A stretch of 5,210 nt of DNA, taken from CAKMMH01 sp927798255 (GTDB taxonomy: Bacteria > Bdellovibrionota_C > UBA2361 > CAKMMH01). This document shows, piece after piece, positions 5,016-5,210 of this stretch (position 1 is the first letter of the stretch; each line of letters opens with the position of its first letter). Made by a program: the position numbers and the translations under genes. Where the stretch lies: NCBI GenBank assembly GCA_034180415.1, contig JAXFOK010000072.1, forward strand, positions 1-5,210, read 5' to 3'. The notes below the pieces were generated by a model. That model did not search any database. It was not told where the DNA came from and saw nothing but the letters and a program-made list of their open reading frames with translations.

Positions 5016-5210
5016 GATCATAGCACAACTAAGACGGGATGGAAACTATGACTCATATTCACGTCAACCGTAAAAGTGTAAAGATCATAGCACAACTAAG
5101 ACGGGATGGAAACTATGACGATGTTGAGAAGGGTGATGATGTAAAAATAGATCATAGCACAACTAAGACGGGATGGAAACTATGACAATCTTGTTTGAAT
5201 AGTTACACAA
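5016..5210 (-). CRISPR. CRISPR array, type II-C, three repeats visible and continuing past the window
   Basis: Three identical repeats lie at 5016-5052, 5083-5119 and 5150-5186, with a period of exactly 67 bp. The unit on the plus strand starts GATCATAGCACAAC and ends GGAAACTATGAC (37 bp, or 36 bp if the leading G is counted as spacer). Spacer 1 is 5053-5082 and spacer 2 is 5120-5149, both 30 bp. A third is cut after 24 bp at the edge. The repeat ends are partly inverted (TCATAG and CTATGA). Complementarity to the tracrRNA anti-repeat shows that crRNAs are read from the minus strand, beginning GTCATAGTTTCC. No repeat is degenerate, including the one next to cas2. I see no match of the spacers elsewhere in the window. 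Confidence 0.98.
5084..5179 (-). promoter_or_regulatory. Promoters embedded in the CRISPR repeats
   Basis: In the crRNA orientation each repeat contains TTTCCA (repeat bases 8-13, four of six to TTGACA), a 17-bp gap and TATGAT (bases 31-36) preceded by TG one base before, i.e. an extended -10 TGCTATGAT. The copies lie at 5112-5084 in repeat 2 and 5179-5151 in repeat 3. The same elements at 5045-5017 in repeat 1 would fire into the non-repeat segment beside cas2. Initiation about 7 bases past the -10 falls inside the spacer and leaves about 24-25 nt of guide, the size known for Neisseria and Campylobacter II-C crRNAs made from repeat-internal promoters. The elements are visible; their activity is inferred from those systems. 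Confidence 0.7.

Overview
The window holds a complete, compact type II-C CRISPR-Cas9 locus in a very AT-rich bacterial genome. The parts are a leftward tracrRNA gene, then cas9, cas1 and cas2 as a tight rightward operon, then the start of a CRISPR array that runs off the right edge. There is no cas4 and no csn2, which is the type II-C arrangement. The host cannot be named from this sequence. The AT richness and A/T-ending codons fit a low-GC bacterium, perhaps a host-associated one. The Cas9 resembles the Campylobacter and Neisseria branch of II-C enzymes in its motifs but is a different protein.

Layout. Positions 2-166 are the C-terminal end of a rightward gene, probably a DUF4143-type AAA ATPase unrelated to the CRISPR system. 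Positions 167-365 are AT-rich and non-coding, with a tandem 10-bp duplication. A leftward tracrRNA lies at about 366-518: its anti-repeat is at 468-506, followed by two AU-rich hairpins and a textbook Rho-independent terminator. Positions 519-646 hold the divergent control region, with a proposed tracrRNA promoter on the minus strand and a good sigma70-like cas9 promoter on the plus strand. cas9 (1057 codons) overlaps cas1 (296 codons) by 74 bases, and cas1 overlaps cas2 (110 codons) by ATGA. The array begins 49 bases after cas2, with three identical 37-bp repeats, two complete 30-bp spacers and a cut third spacer.

How it works together. Complementarity to the tracrRNA fixes the crRNA strand as minus, so the array is read leftward, toward cas2. 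Each repeat carries its own promoter-like sequence on that strand (TTTCCA, 17 bp, extended -10 TGCTATGAT). Transcription would then start inside each spacer and yield guides of about 24-25 nt without pre-crRNA trimming at the 5' end, as known for Neisseria and Campylobacter II-C systems. A hairpin overlapping the cas2 stop codon, followed on the minus strand by a T-rich tract, looks like the terminator for this leftward transcription. Cas1 and Cas2 would acquire spacers, and Cas9 with crRNA and tracrRNA would cut invading DNA.

The most notable points are the self-contained promoters in the repeats, the array terminator embedded in the cas2 3' end, a repeat-derived extended -10 inside the tracrRNA gene that points at cas9, the unusually AU-rich tracrRNA scaffold, the cysteine-pair HNH domain, and the long cas9/cas1 overlap that gives Cas9 an out-of-frame tail.
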